DNA of 64,000 bases from Paludibacteraceae bacterium (GTDB lineage Bacteria > Bacteroidota > Bacteroidia > Bacteroidales > Paludibacteraceae): contig JAKSLA010000002.1 in the NCBI GenBank assembly GCA_024401455.1, positions 40,263 to 104,262 of the forward strand, written 5' to 3'. Both the position numbers and the translations under genes were made by a program. Position 1 is the stretch's first letter, and each line of letters begins with the position of its first letter. The notes under the pieces are model-generated. The model was not told the origin of the DNA. It saw nothing but the letters and a program-made list of their open reading frames with translations, and did not search any database. Positions 8,609-18,223 of the stretch are shown in pieces.

Positions 8609-8616
8609 TATCTTTG
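8609..8616 (+). promoter_or_regulatory. -7 box of the likely promoter of the adhesin operon
   Basis: TATCTTTG matches TAnnTTTG; no well-spaced TTTG is seen upstream. It implies a leader of ~220 nt before the ATG at 8842. The leader holds a small perfect hairpin at ~8630 (TTCGG-TAT-CCGAA) and otherwise nothing recognisable. Confidence 0.5.
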
Positions 8617-8841
8617 TGATGATTGAATATTCGGTATCCGAAGGAATGATTTATCCTAAATAGTCTTTTTTACCGAGTAGTCTCATTGGCGAACTATAGG
8701 GAAACTCAAATTGAGGAGAATTTAACTGATTTCTTGTCGTTATAGTTGTCCACATTGGAGTTTTGTCAAAGGTATAAATGAACTTTATTCGAAAAAACAT
8801 TGTTTAATTCCTTTGTTATGTGGAATTAATCTCTTAGAAAA

Positions 8842-11800
8842 ATGTACAATTTCATAGAATATGTTAATGAATATATATCATTCTTATTTATGTGCTCTTG
8901 TTTTAATGATAGAAATACTATAAAATCTTTAGTTTTTTTTACACTTTTTTTATTCAGTACTTTCAATTGCTTGGCATGGGAAGTCCCTAATGAGGTGTTT
9001 TTATGTCAAAATTCTACATCTGTTGATATTAACATATCATCTCCAGGTCTCTCTACTTCTGTGTACGAATGGTTTTCTGATGAAGATTGTAAAACGAAAA
9101 TTGGGGAGGGAACTACATATACAGCTTCCGCAACGTATGAACAAAAAAGTATTTATGTAAGAAGAAAAGGAACTAATAACGATGTGAGAGAAGTGAAGGT
9201 TGGAAAACTGGATTGGGTAGGCATAAATCAAATTAAACAAGGTAATGAGGGATGTCTGTGTAAAGGTGGAAGTGTGGAATTAACACCTTTCGTAGGATAT
9301 AGTGGAAGGATAAATAACGAATCATTTAACCAGGACGCAAATACAGAAACATTAGCGTATGAGTGGATATATGATGGAGCACGAGTTGGCCGTACTGAAA
9401 AATACAATGCAGAACAGCCGGGAACCTATACATTGAAGTTTTCCACAAATGGATGCCAAGTAGAACAGACTGTTGTTGTTGCTGCCAAAAAAGAATTGTT
9501 AAGATTAACAGGAGCAGATCAATTATGCAATGGTGGTTCACTGGTAATAGAAGTAGGTGGTATGGATACATATCAATGGACTGGCGCTGTGGCTCCTATT
9601 GAAGGTAATAAAAAAGTGAAAATTTCTACACCTGGAGAATACAAAGTCGTTGGATCTTCAAATATAGGAGGATGTAAAGATTCTCTATCATTTACAATAA
9701 AAGAAAAAGAAGCATTGGATGTAAAGATTGATGGTATTTATGCTTTGTGTCCTGGTTCAACAAGTACAACACTTACAGCTTTGGTGGAAGGAGTGCCAAA
9801 TGAAACTCTCAGATTTGAGTGGACTGATGGATACGGAAATACAATGTCAAATAATGCCAATATTACTATTGAGGAAATTGGCACATATAATGTTGTAGTT
9901 TCTGATGGTAACTGTAATGGAGGTAATACCACAACTGTTCTTAATGTAAATAATGTGGGGGCCATATCAGTCCAGCCTGAAGACGTTATAATATGTGCTG
10001 GATATGCAAAAACAGTAACAGCTAGAGGTGATAATTTGGTTAAGTTTAAGTGGTTTGATTCCCTAGGCAATGAAGTTAACGGAAAAACACAAGACCAAGT
10101 AGAATTAAAAAAAGAAGGTAATTATTCAGTAATAGGATATACTAAGGAGGGCTGCCCAAGTGAAAGGATGCAATTTCCAACGCGAGTTGTTGATAACCCA
10201 AGTTTGATTGTTCCTGATTTGAAGCCTTGCGTAGGAGATGAGCCGGAATTAATGGCACAATTTGCTGACTCATTAAATTTTCAGTGGGTAGTGCCCACAC
10301 CAAATGAATATTTGAATTCGAGAGAAAAGACAATTAAAATTAGCAAAGATGGTACATATAAAGCAAGAGTAACGGATTTAACAACAAGGTGTCAAACGAA
10401 TGCAGAGACAACTATTAAGTTTCTCGGTTTGCCAGAAATAACAGGACCTGACAAGGCTGAGATTTGTGAGGGAGGTTCTACAAGCTTGTCATTCACTACA
10501 GTAAAGAATGGGAAATTGACAGGGACACTGAAGTCTTATATTTGGACTGACAGCAATGGAGTGAAATTGTCTGCAGATAGTTTCCTAGTTGTAAGCGAAC
10601 CTGGAAAGTACTATTTTTCTGCGGATAACGCTTATGGTTGTACGACAACTAAAGAAGTTACAGTTACCACAAAGCCTAAGCCAAAAGTAGCAATAACAAA
10701 GGATAAAGACTATTTATGTGGAGAAGGTGAAAAAGCAACATTTTCAGCAAGTGGAACTGATATAAGCAGCTATAAATGGACTTACGGGAATAATCAACAG
10801 TTTACAAAACCCGATTTCCCTGTAAGTACTGCAGGACCCTACAAACTTCAGGTGACAGGAAAAAATGGTTGTGTGTTTGATACTGTTGTATCAATAGAAA
10901 CAAAGAGTAAAGTGAAAATAGATACGATTATTCCTGATTTCTGTAAAGGAGAATCAGGAAAGATTATTGTTAAATCATCAAAAGAAAGTGACTATGAATG
11001 GAGTGATGGAACAAAATCAGATACCATAGAAGTAACAGAATCAGGTGATTACACAGTAAAGGTGACTGACCGTGAATTCCACTGCTCGCAGAATGTAACA
11101 GTACCGGTAGTTGTTCATGAGAATCCAACAATTTCACTTGATCCTGTCGAAACAAGTTTTTGTAAGGGAAAAAGTGCAACACTATCAGTAAGTGTTACAA
11201 ATCCAGTTCTTGGCAAATATAGCATTTCATGGGATAATTCATCAAGTACAAGTAGTTCTTTAACCGTTGACAAAGCAGGAACATATCAAGTAACTGTAAC
11301 TGATAACGAATATCATTGTAAGTCAACAGCATCAGCTGAAGTAGTGGAAAAAGCTTTGCCTGTCGTAGATCTGAAATCAGACCAAGATACGGTGTGTAAA
11401 GGGGATGAAGTAACATTAACAGCGTCAGGAGCTGATAGTTACACATGGAAAAGAAATGGGGAGAATCTCAATACACAGAAAGCTACATATAGCGAAAATC
11501 CGCAGGATACATCGGAGTTTACTATAGTAGGAAAGGACAACAATACTGGATGTGAATCGGAACCTGTATCTAAGGAAGTAGTAGTTTCGAACCCTTTTAC
11601 AATTAGCATTGAAGGAGAACCAAACATCTGTGAAGGACAGGAATTTGAGGCAATGACAGCCAGTGGAGCAGACAGGTTTGAGTGGTATGATGGAGAAAAC
11701 AAGGTAGGTTTGACTGCAGAATATACACCAACAAAAGCTGGTAAATTTACTGTAAAGGGATTTAAAACCAACAACATATGTGAAGTTTCAAAAGAGATAG

Positions 11801-14800
11801 AAACAAGGATTGAATCGTATCTACAAATTGAGACGCCTAAAGATACATTCTTTTGTGATGGAGAAGAAATAACAGTTGAAGCAAATGGTGCAGATTCATA
11901 CGAATGGACAATTCCAAGCGGCAGTATTCAAAAGAAACAGAATTTAACTATTAGTGAATCTGGAAAATATAAAGTAACCGGTATTAGTAGAACTGGATGT
12001 AAGAGCCTACCTGTTGACTTTAATGTTGAGAAAAAAGAGATACCAACAGTAACAATAGAAGGAAAAGCTGTTATGTGTTCAGGAAAGAACTCAACAATGA
12101 AAGCAGTAGGAAACGGAGGTTCTGAACCATACACATACAATTGGACTGGTGAAATGGAATTTTCGGCAGCCAATTCAATAGATATAGAACAAGGAGGAAC
12201 ATATAAGGTAATTGTAAAAGACAAGTTTGGCTGCACGGCAGATGCAAGCAAAACTGTAACAGTTGCTAGTCCGAAAGTGTCAATTGAGGGAAAGGACCAG
12301 TTCTGCACAGATTCAACATTGACTTTAACAGCAAAAGGTGATGCCAAGAAGTATTTCTGGAATTCCTCAACGGAAAATAAGGCTACATTTACTACGGGAG
12401 AACCAGGAACTGTCTCTTTGGTTGGAGAAGATGAGAATGGGTGTCTGGCAACTGCAATACTGAATGTAAGCAAGCGTGCCATTCCTGTTTTGGAAGTGAA
12501 GGACACAACTTATTATTGTGAGCATTCGTCGATTGATTTGGTGGCTAATATGGATAGTGTGGCTAAGGGATATGTGTGGAATAACGCATCATTGGTCCAG
12601 AAGAACACTTATAATGTAAACACCGAACAGACTGTTAAGGTAATAGGATATGATACATGGAATTGCCCATCAAAACCTCGTGATATGATTGTGAAGGAAA
12701 CAAAAGTGCCCGATATCGTGATAGAGGGCGATACAACCGCATGTCTTTACGGTGATTCAATAGTATTGAATGTTGCAGTAAAAGAAGGGAATCCGGAGGA
12801 TATTATATGGAATAACGGGAAAAGGGGAAAATCAATAAAAGTTAAAGATGGAAAGTATACGGCGTATGCAACAGTTTCAGTATGTAAATCGCTTGAAGTT
12901 TCTCATAAAGTAGATTTAATTACCAATGCGAAGATTGATATAAAGGGTGTTGATGAGATTTGTACAGACTCTTTTGCTGTTTTAACGGCATCGAGTACAG
13001 AAAAGCTTGATTATGTGTGGGAGGACCATACAACAAACAAAGATACCATAATTGTTAAGCAGACAGGTACATATAGGGTTGAAGGAACGGATAAATATGG
13101 CTGTAAGAGCAAGGCAGAAAAGAACGTTAATCAACGTGATATACCACAATTAAGCATCGCTCCTACAGCTGCGTATTGTGAAAATGATTCCATCAAACTA
13201 GTTGCTACACTGAACAGAGAAGCCAGCTATTATGTTTGGGACAAAGGAGCCCTTCAGCCTAAGAACTATAAGTACGCCAACCAGGTCAGAGACTATACTG
13301 TGATGGCATATGATAATATTATGTGCCCGTCAAATACATCAACTGTTGCTGTTGCGGAAACAAAAATACCAGTAGTAAAGATTGAGGGACCTACTTATGT
13401 ATGTCAGAACGGAGATCCGATAACGCTTACAGCACAAGTGGAAGGTGCACATGATAGATATGAATGGAATACGCAAGAAACAACAGAATCGATTTCTGTT
13501 CAATATGGAGGACAATACATAGCAAAGGCTTTTGTTGGTGTTTGCTCTTCAGAACCTGATACATTTGATGTGGAATATAAACTAATTCCAAAACTTTCGA
13601 TCATGGAAGGGGCTAAGACCACATACTGTGACTTGTTGAGTGTAACATTGCACGCAGAGAGCCCAACAGCTGTTTCTTATAGATGGGAGCCAGAAGGAGT
13701 TGCTACCCCTGAAAACGAGGTTAATACAGAGGGCTTTCATACCGTATTTGTAGAGGATAAGTTTGGCTGCAAGAATCAAGACAGTATTGAGACTGAGGTT
13801 ATTTATGGTCCTGAGATAAACATAAAAGGCGATACTACGCTCTGCGAGTTTTCTATATCAGAAATTCAGCTAGATTGTCCGGATTGTGTCAGCCAGACAT
13901 GGAGTACAGGCGAAAAGACAACAAGCATTACTGTTTATGAGTCTGGATTCTATCAAGTAGAAGGTATAGGCCCTAATGGCTGTCCGAGCAGAGCCGAGCA
14001 TCACTTAAATGTAACACCAGCGCCATCATTAGAAATTGAAGGTGAAACAGAAATTACCAGCAATGATTCGACAACACTGACGGCAATAGCCGAAGGCGCT
14101 GAGCCATTCAGATTTTATTGGACACCAACACATGAAATGAGCCAGAGTATAACAGTCCATTCAGATGATATTGACCAGTGGCAGAACTACACAGCCATGG
14201 TGTATGACAAGAACAACTGCTATAATTTCCAAACAGTTCTAGTCACTAAACATTCGGTGAAGCTGAATGGAAAAAAGAATTTCTGTGAAGGGGACAGTAC
14301 GGTCATTACTGCTGTAGGGGAAGGGGTGACCGGTTTTGTCTGGAGCACAGGTGAAACAACACCAAGCATAACTATTAAAGATGCGGGTTTATACAGTATT
14401 ATTTCAACCCACGAAAACGGATTGATCGATACCTTGAAATTTGAAATTATCGTGCATCCGCTGTCTGAAGTCAATATTGTAGGCAATTTGTCGTTTTGCC
14501 GTGGGGATTCAACATTCCTTATAGCAGAAGGTAATGCCCAAAACTATATCTGGGACAATGGTGTTCTGTCTGACACGATAATTGTAAGAGAGGAAGGCAA
14601 ATACGCAGTAAGCGCTATTTCCACATATGGCTGTGTGAGCAGAGATAGTGTTAATGTAGTCGTTTTCGAGTTGCCAGATGTTCAGATAGTGGGCCCAGAT
14701 ACCGTCTTAGAGGAATCTTCAATCATACTAAAGGCAGAAGGAGCCATCAGCTATCATTGGGAAAAGCCGGATACAATATCTGAAACTATTGAAGTATATG

Positions 14801-17124
14801 AAGGAGGGCGATACAAGACAATTGGTACTGACGAGCATAATTGTAGAAATATCGCCATCCATGATGTAAGAACAATTCCGATACCTCATCCACTTATCAA
14901 TGATACGACAAACGGGCATGCTATAGCTTGTATTGATGATAAGGTGGCTCTTATTGCATCTGGAGCAGAAACATATCTATGGGATACTGGAGAAACAAAT
15001 GACACGATATACGTGACAGAGAGTAGAATCTACACAGTCACGGGATGTCTGAGCAATGGACAATGTAGAGAAAACCATTATTCGGTTGAATTCTCACCTC
15101 ATCCTAGAATGATGAAGATTGAGGGTGCCACTAAAATATGCGCAGACAGCTTCTCTGTACTTACAGCATATTCATTCAATGATACGCTGATTAGCCATTT
15201 TGTATGGAGCACAGGGGAAGAAACGCAGAGTGTAAAGGTTAGAGACACTAGCGAGTATAGTGTCAGTGCAGTTAGCAAATACGGATGCTTATCAGACACA
15301 ATGTCAGTTAGCTTGACATATTATCCATATCCAGAACCTTTCATTACTGGTATACCGGAGGTTTGTAAAGACAGTGAAACACGATTAAAAGCAAATGGGG
15401 GAGAGCGCTATCTATGGGTAGAAACTGGAGAAGAGACAGAATTCATAAGTGTATCGACACCAGGAAAGCAAGTGTTGAGGGCATGGAATGAGTTTGGATG
15501 CTCTGCCGATTCATTTATTTATGTAGAGGATAGAGGCGAGCCTGTCATCAGCATAAGGGGTAAGAAAGGTGTATGTGAAGGATATAACACGACAATATCT
15601 GCTGAAGGCATTCAGTTTAAGGAGAACTATTACTTGTGGAACACAGGAGATACAACAAGTTCGATTGTTGTTGATAAGGCAGGTGAATATAATGTAGTGG
15701 TAACTAACAGGTCAGGATGTGTGGCAACTGACACACTACAGTTTGTGATTTATCCGAATCCGGTAATTGAAATCGATGGTAGTGACTTCGTTTGCATTGA
15801 TGATTCTACATTGTTAAAGAGCAAACAGATAAGTGGCAATAAAATTGACAAATATAGTTGGAATACAGGAGAAACAGATTCTGTTGAATATGTAAATGCC
15901 ACTGGAGAATATACCTTGCAAGTTATAGATATACATGAATGTTATAGCAATATCGCTACTCATGAAACCAAGATGAGGGTGCCAAATCCAATAGCTGTAA
16001 CAGGAGATTTCGATATCTGCAACGAACAGAAAGATACTGCCACTGTAAAAGCATACAGCGTAGGTGCCGCATTTTATAGTTGGGTACAGAACACAGACAC
16101 TCTCCTATATGGGAATCCAGAGTTTTCTGTAAACAGGAAAGGAATGTACAGAGTTGTGTCAACTGACTCGTTTGGATGTAGATCATACAAAGATGTTGAA
16201 ATAATAGGCCATAATGCACCATTAGTAAAAATTACTGGAGCAGAAATCCCTGTATGTGGACCTGAAACGGCAGAACTTAGGTCTGCATCAGAAAGTGATG
16301 TTGTCAAATTCCTATGGAATACGGGAGAGACGACAGCTGAAATCACATCAGATCATAGTGGCGACTTCTGGATGAGAGGAACAGATATCTATGGATGCAT
16401 AGCTACTGACACAGTTCATCTTATCTTGAATGATATACCAGGTATGAAAATAGAAGGAGACTTAGGGCTCTGTCCGAATGATGAAACTGATATAAAAGTT
16501 GTAGGAGCAGAAACTTATATTTGGAGCAATGGCTCAACAGGAGAACATACATCGTTTCATGAGGCAGGTGATTATAGTGTAAAAGGAACAGATAAATATG
16601 GATGCGAAAAAGAAATCATTTTCCACGTCAAGGAATATTTTGTTCCTGAAGTAATGTTGGTAGAGAGCCCAACTAAAATTTCAAGAATAGACCCTACGGT
16701 AAACTTTTCTGCAGTGTCGTTTGATGATTTAAGCAACACTTATTTCATCTGGTCGATGGGTGATGACGAAACTGTTGAAGAGAGAAGTTTTGACTATACA
16801 TTCGATATTGCAAAACAAAGATGGTTTAAGGTCGTTATGGCTGTACATACTACTGATGGCTGTACATATAATAGAGAGGTTGTCTTGCCTGTTGACTTAT
16901 ACATACCAAATACAATAACCCCAAATGGTGATGGAATAAACGACGTCTTTATGAAAGGGTTTGAAGTTGAAATATTTGACAGACATGGAGAACGGTTATT
17001 CTATGGACATGATGGTTGGGATGGTCATTTGAAAGACGGTTCTATAGTCGCAGATACTTATTATTATGTGTTAACTGATATAACAGGTGACATTTACCGT
17101 GGTTATATAACTGTTAAGAAATGA
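8842..17124 (+). CDS. Giant (2760-residue) secreted Ig-like repeat adhesin with T9SS type B sorting domain
   Basis: The N-terminus carries a hydrophobic signal segment (residues ~29-45, ending NCLA before WEVP). Translation could also begin at M17 (8890), which gives a more ordinary signal peptide. The body is about thirty ~85-residue units built on one pattern: a Cys with acidic context, an L-T-A strand, a Y/V-x-W-S/N-x-G-E motif, an I-x-V strand, G-x-Y-x-V, and a G-C near the end. This is typical of PKD/Ig-like stalks of SprB-type adhesins. The C-terminus is a textbook type B sorting domain: NTITPNGDGINDVFMKG, an IFDRHGERLFYG strand, GWDG, and a final YRGYITVKK. The downstream PorP/SprF gene overlaps its stop codon, matching the SprB-SprF pairing known in Flavobacterium. 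Arg codons are mostly AGA and third positions are A-rich, unlike the flanking genes. Confidence 0.9.
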   Translation: MYNFIEYVNEYISFLFMCSCFNDRNTIKSLVFFTLFLFSTFNCLAWEVPNEVFLCQNSTSVDINISSPGLSTSVYEWFSDEDCKTKIGEGTTYTASATYEQKSIYVRRKGTNNDVREVKVGKLDWVGINQIKQGNEGCLCKGGSVELTPFVGYSGRINNESFNQDANTETLAYEWIYDGARVGRTEKYNAEQPGTYTLKFSTNGCQVEQTVVVAAKKELLRLTGADQLCNGGSLVIEVGGMDTYQWTGAVAPIEGNKKVKISTPGEYKVVGSSNIGGCKDSLSFTIKEKEALDVKIDGIYALCPGSTSTTLTALVEGVPNETLRFEWTDGYGNTMSNNANITIEEIGTYNVVVSDGNCNGGNTTTVLNVNNVGAISVQPEDVIICAGYAKTVTARGDNLVKFKWFDSLGNEVNGKTQDQVELKKEGNYSVIGYTKEGCPSERMQFPTRVVDNPSLIVPDLKPCVGDEPELMAQFADSLNFQWVVPTPNEYLNSREKTIKISKDGTYKARVTDLTTRCQTNAETTIKFLGLPEITGPDKAEICEGGSTSLSFTTVKNGKLTGTLKSYIWTDSNGVKLSADSFLVVSEPGKYYFSADNAYGCTTTKEVTVTTKPKPKVAITKDKDYLCGEGEKATFSASGTDISSYKWTYGNNQQFTKPDFPVSTAGPYKLQVTGKNGCVFDTVVSIETKSKVKIDTIIPDFCKGESGKIIVKSSKESDYEWSDGTKSDTIEVTESGDYTVKVTDREFHCSQNVTVPVVVHENPTISLDPVETSFCKGKSATLSVSVTNPVLGKYSISWDNSSSTSSSLTVDKAGTYQVTVTDNEYHCKSTASAEVVEKALPVVDLKSDQDTVCKGDEVTLTASGADSYTWKRNGENLNTQKATYSENPQDTSEFTIVGKDNNTGCESEPVSKEVVVSNPFTISIEGEPNICEGQEFEAMTASGADRFEWYDGENKVGLTAEYTPTKAGKFTVKGFKTNNICEVSKEIETRIESYLQIETPKDTFFCDGEEITVEANGADSYEWTIPSGSIQKKQNLTISESGKYKVTGISRTGCKSLPVDFNVEKKEIPTVTIEGKAVMCSGKNSTMKAVGNGGSEPYTYNWTGEMEFSAANSIDIEQGGTYKVIVKDKFGCTADASKTVTVASPKVSIEGKDQFCTDSTLTLTAKGDAKKYFWNSSTENKATFTTGEPGTVSLVGEDENGCLATAILNVSKRAIPVLEVKDTTYYCEHSSIDLVANMDSVAKGYVWNNASLVQKNTYNVNTEQTVKVIGYDTWNCPSKPRDMIVKETKVPDIVIEGDTTACLYGDSIVLNVAVKEGNPEDIIWNNGKRGKSIKVKDGKYTAYATVSVCKSLEVSHKVDLITNAKIDIKGVDEICTDSFAVLTASSTEKLDYVWEDHTTNKDTIIVKQTGTYRVEGTDKYGCKSKAEKNVNQRDIPQLSIAPTAAYCENDSIKLVATLNREASYYVWDKGALQPKNYKYANQVRDYTVMAYDNIMCPSNTSTVAVAETKIPVVKIEGPTYVCQNGDPITLTAQVEGAHDRYEWNTQETTESISVQYGGQYIAKAFVGVCSSEPDTFDVEYKLIPKLSIMEGAKTTYCDLLSVTLHAESPTAVSYRWEPEGVATPENEVNTEGFHTVFVEDKFGCKNQDSIETEVIYGPEINIKGDTTLCEFSISEIQLDCPDCVSQTWSTGEKTTSITVYESGFYQVEGIGPNGCPSRAEHHLNVTPAPSLEIEGETEITSNDSTTLTAIAEGAEPFRFYWTPTHEMSQSITVHSDDIDQWQNYTAMVYDKNNCYNFQTVLVTKHSVKLNGKKNFCEGDSTVITAVGEGVTGFVWSTGETTPSITIKDAGLYSIISTHENGLIDTLKFEIIVHPLSEVNIVGNLSFCRGDSTFLIAEGNAQNYIWDNGVLSDTIIVREEGKYAVSAISTYGCVSRDSVNVVVFELPDVQIVGPDTVLEESSIILKAEGAISYHWEKPDTISETIEVYEGGRYKTIGTDEHNCRNIAIHDVRTIPIPHPLINDTTNGHAIACIDDKVALIASGAETYLWDTGETNDTIYVTESRIYTVTGCLSNGQCRENHYSVEFSPHPRMMKIEGATKICADSFSVLTAYSFNDTLISHFVWSTGEETQSVKVRDTSEYSVSAVSKYGCLSDTMSVSLTYYPYPEPFITGIPEVCKDSETRLKANGGERYLWVETGEETEFISVSTPGKQVLRAWNEFGCSADSFIYVEDRGEPVISIRGKKGVCEGYNTTISAEGIQFKENYYLWNTGDTTSSIVVDKAGEYNVVVTNRSGCVATDTLQFVIYPNPVIEIDGSDFVCIDDSTLLKSKQISGNKIDKYSWNTGETDSVEYVNATGEYTLQVIDIHECYSNIATHETKMRVPNPIAVTGDFDICNEQKDTATVKAYSVGAAFYSWVQNTDTLLYGNPEFSVNRKGMYRVVSTDSFGCRSYKDVEIIGHNAPLVKITGAEIPVCGPETAELRSASESDVVKFLWNTGETTAEITSDHSGDFWMRGTDIYGCIATDTVHLILNDIPGMKIEGDLGLCPNDETDIKVVGAETYIWSNGSTGEHTSFHEAGDYSVKGTDKYGCEKEIIFHVKEYFVPEVMLVESPTKISRIDPTVNFSAVSFDDLSNTYFIWSMGDDETVEERSFDYTFDIAKQRWFKVVMAVHTTDGCTYNREVVLPVDLYIPNTITPNGDGINDVFMKGFEVEIFDRHGERLFYGHDGWDGHLKDGSIVADTYYYVLTDITGDIYRGYITVKK

Positions 17125-18173
17125 TGAGAAAAAGATTGATTGCCGAAATAGCACTTTTTCTGGCTATTATAGTTAACCCTTGTGTATTATGGGCACAGAT
17201 GGATGCAGATGCCTGTCATTTTTGGAATGAATATGCCTTATACAACCCAGGAGACGTCAAACCATATGACTGTGCCTTTTTACTAATGAGAGGTCAGCAA
17301 ATAGGATTTGACGGACAACCGTTTTCGGTAAATGCTGTCGGATCTATGTATTTTGACAAGTTTCAAAAAAGGAACAAAGAATTTAATCTACATTCACAAA
17401 TAGGAGCCCATCTCATATATGACCATGCAGGTTATACTTCAACAGGGAAAGCTAATTTGAAGTACGCATACTGTATTACAGATGATGAGCATAGTTTCTT
17501 TGTCAATTTTGGACTTTCTGCAGGAGTGTCGTTTTTTTATTATGACAATTCAAAAGTAACCGTTGATAATACTATTGACGAAGTCGCTTATGACGATAAA
17601 GAGAACACGACTTTGCCAAATTTTAATTTTGGAGTCGAATTTATCAAAAGAGTCGGCCATTTACGTGAAGCTGATAGAATCGTATTTGGCGGGTCTATGA
17701 TAAATATGGAGGATTATTTCAATATGCAACAATATAGGAATACTATAAATTCTATATTCGGATATGCCTCATATAGGCACCATGGGAAAAATGGTTTTGC
17801 CAGAGGACAGCATAGATTTGATTTTAATGGCGGGTATATGATAAATTATTACGATAAAAATAGACTTCAAAATGAATTGCATGGAGCGGCTATAATAACG
17901 CAGAATGAAGGCGGTATCGGTTATGATAAGGTTGTAACTGGAATTTCCTATCGACATACGTTGCAAGGGTATGGCAATAATGATATGACGTTTAATGTTG
18001 GCTCTGGAATACGTGCACAATTATATATAGGTCACGCTTTTGACCTTGTATTGAAAACTAATGTTAAAAGACCATTTTCTACGCATGAACTATTTATAAG
18101 ATATACTAATATTACTACTACAAACGTTAGATGTAAAAGTCTAATTGATGGGTTGCAATATACACAGTGGTAG
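17121..18173 (+). CDS. PorP/SprF family T9SS outer-membrane protein
   Basis: 350 residues with a signal peptide ending VLWAQ, followed by a beta-rich sequence typical of the PorP/SprF family. The opening after cleavage (HFWNEYALYNPG) corresponds to the family's conserved N-terminal segment on the first barrel strand. The remainder alternates polar and aromatic residues as expected for an outer-membrane barrel. The ATG overlaps the stop codon of the giant adhesin (ATGATGA), so translation is probably coupled. In Flavobacterium, SprF is needed to secrete and anchor SprB, which carries the same sorting domain class; by analogy this protein is inferred to serve the 2760-residue adhesin. M1 or M2 (17124) could be the true start. 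Confidence 0.85.
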   Translation: MMRKRLIAEIALFLAIIVNPCVLWAQMDADACHFWNEYALYNPGDVKPYDCAFLLMRGQQIGFDGQPFSVNAVGSMYFDKFQKRNKEFNLHSQIGAHLIYDHAGYTSTGKANLKYAYCITDDEHSFFVNFGLSAGVSFFYYDNSKVTVDNTIDEVAYDDKENTTLPNFNFGVEFIKRVGHLREADRIVFGGSMINMEDYFNMQQYRNTINSIFGYASYRHHGKNGFARGQHRFDFNGGYMINYYDKNRLQNELHGAAIITQNEGGIGYDKVVTGISYRHTLQGYGNNDMTFNVGSGIRAQLYIGHAFDLVLKTNVKRPFSTHELFIRYTNITTTNVRCKSLIDGLQYTQW

Positions 18174-18210
18174 CATAATCAAAACAAAATACAATGTAAT
18201 AACACATAAT

Positions 18211-18216
18211 AGGAGG
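18211..18216 (+). promoter_or_regulatory. Strong Shine-Dalgarno site before the SPOR-like lipoprotein gene
   Basis: AGGAGG stands 7 bp before the ATG at 18224. Such a perfect site is uncommon in Bacteroidetes and firmly fixes this start. Confidence 0.7.
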
Positions 18217-18223
18217 AATATTT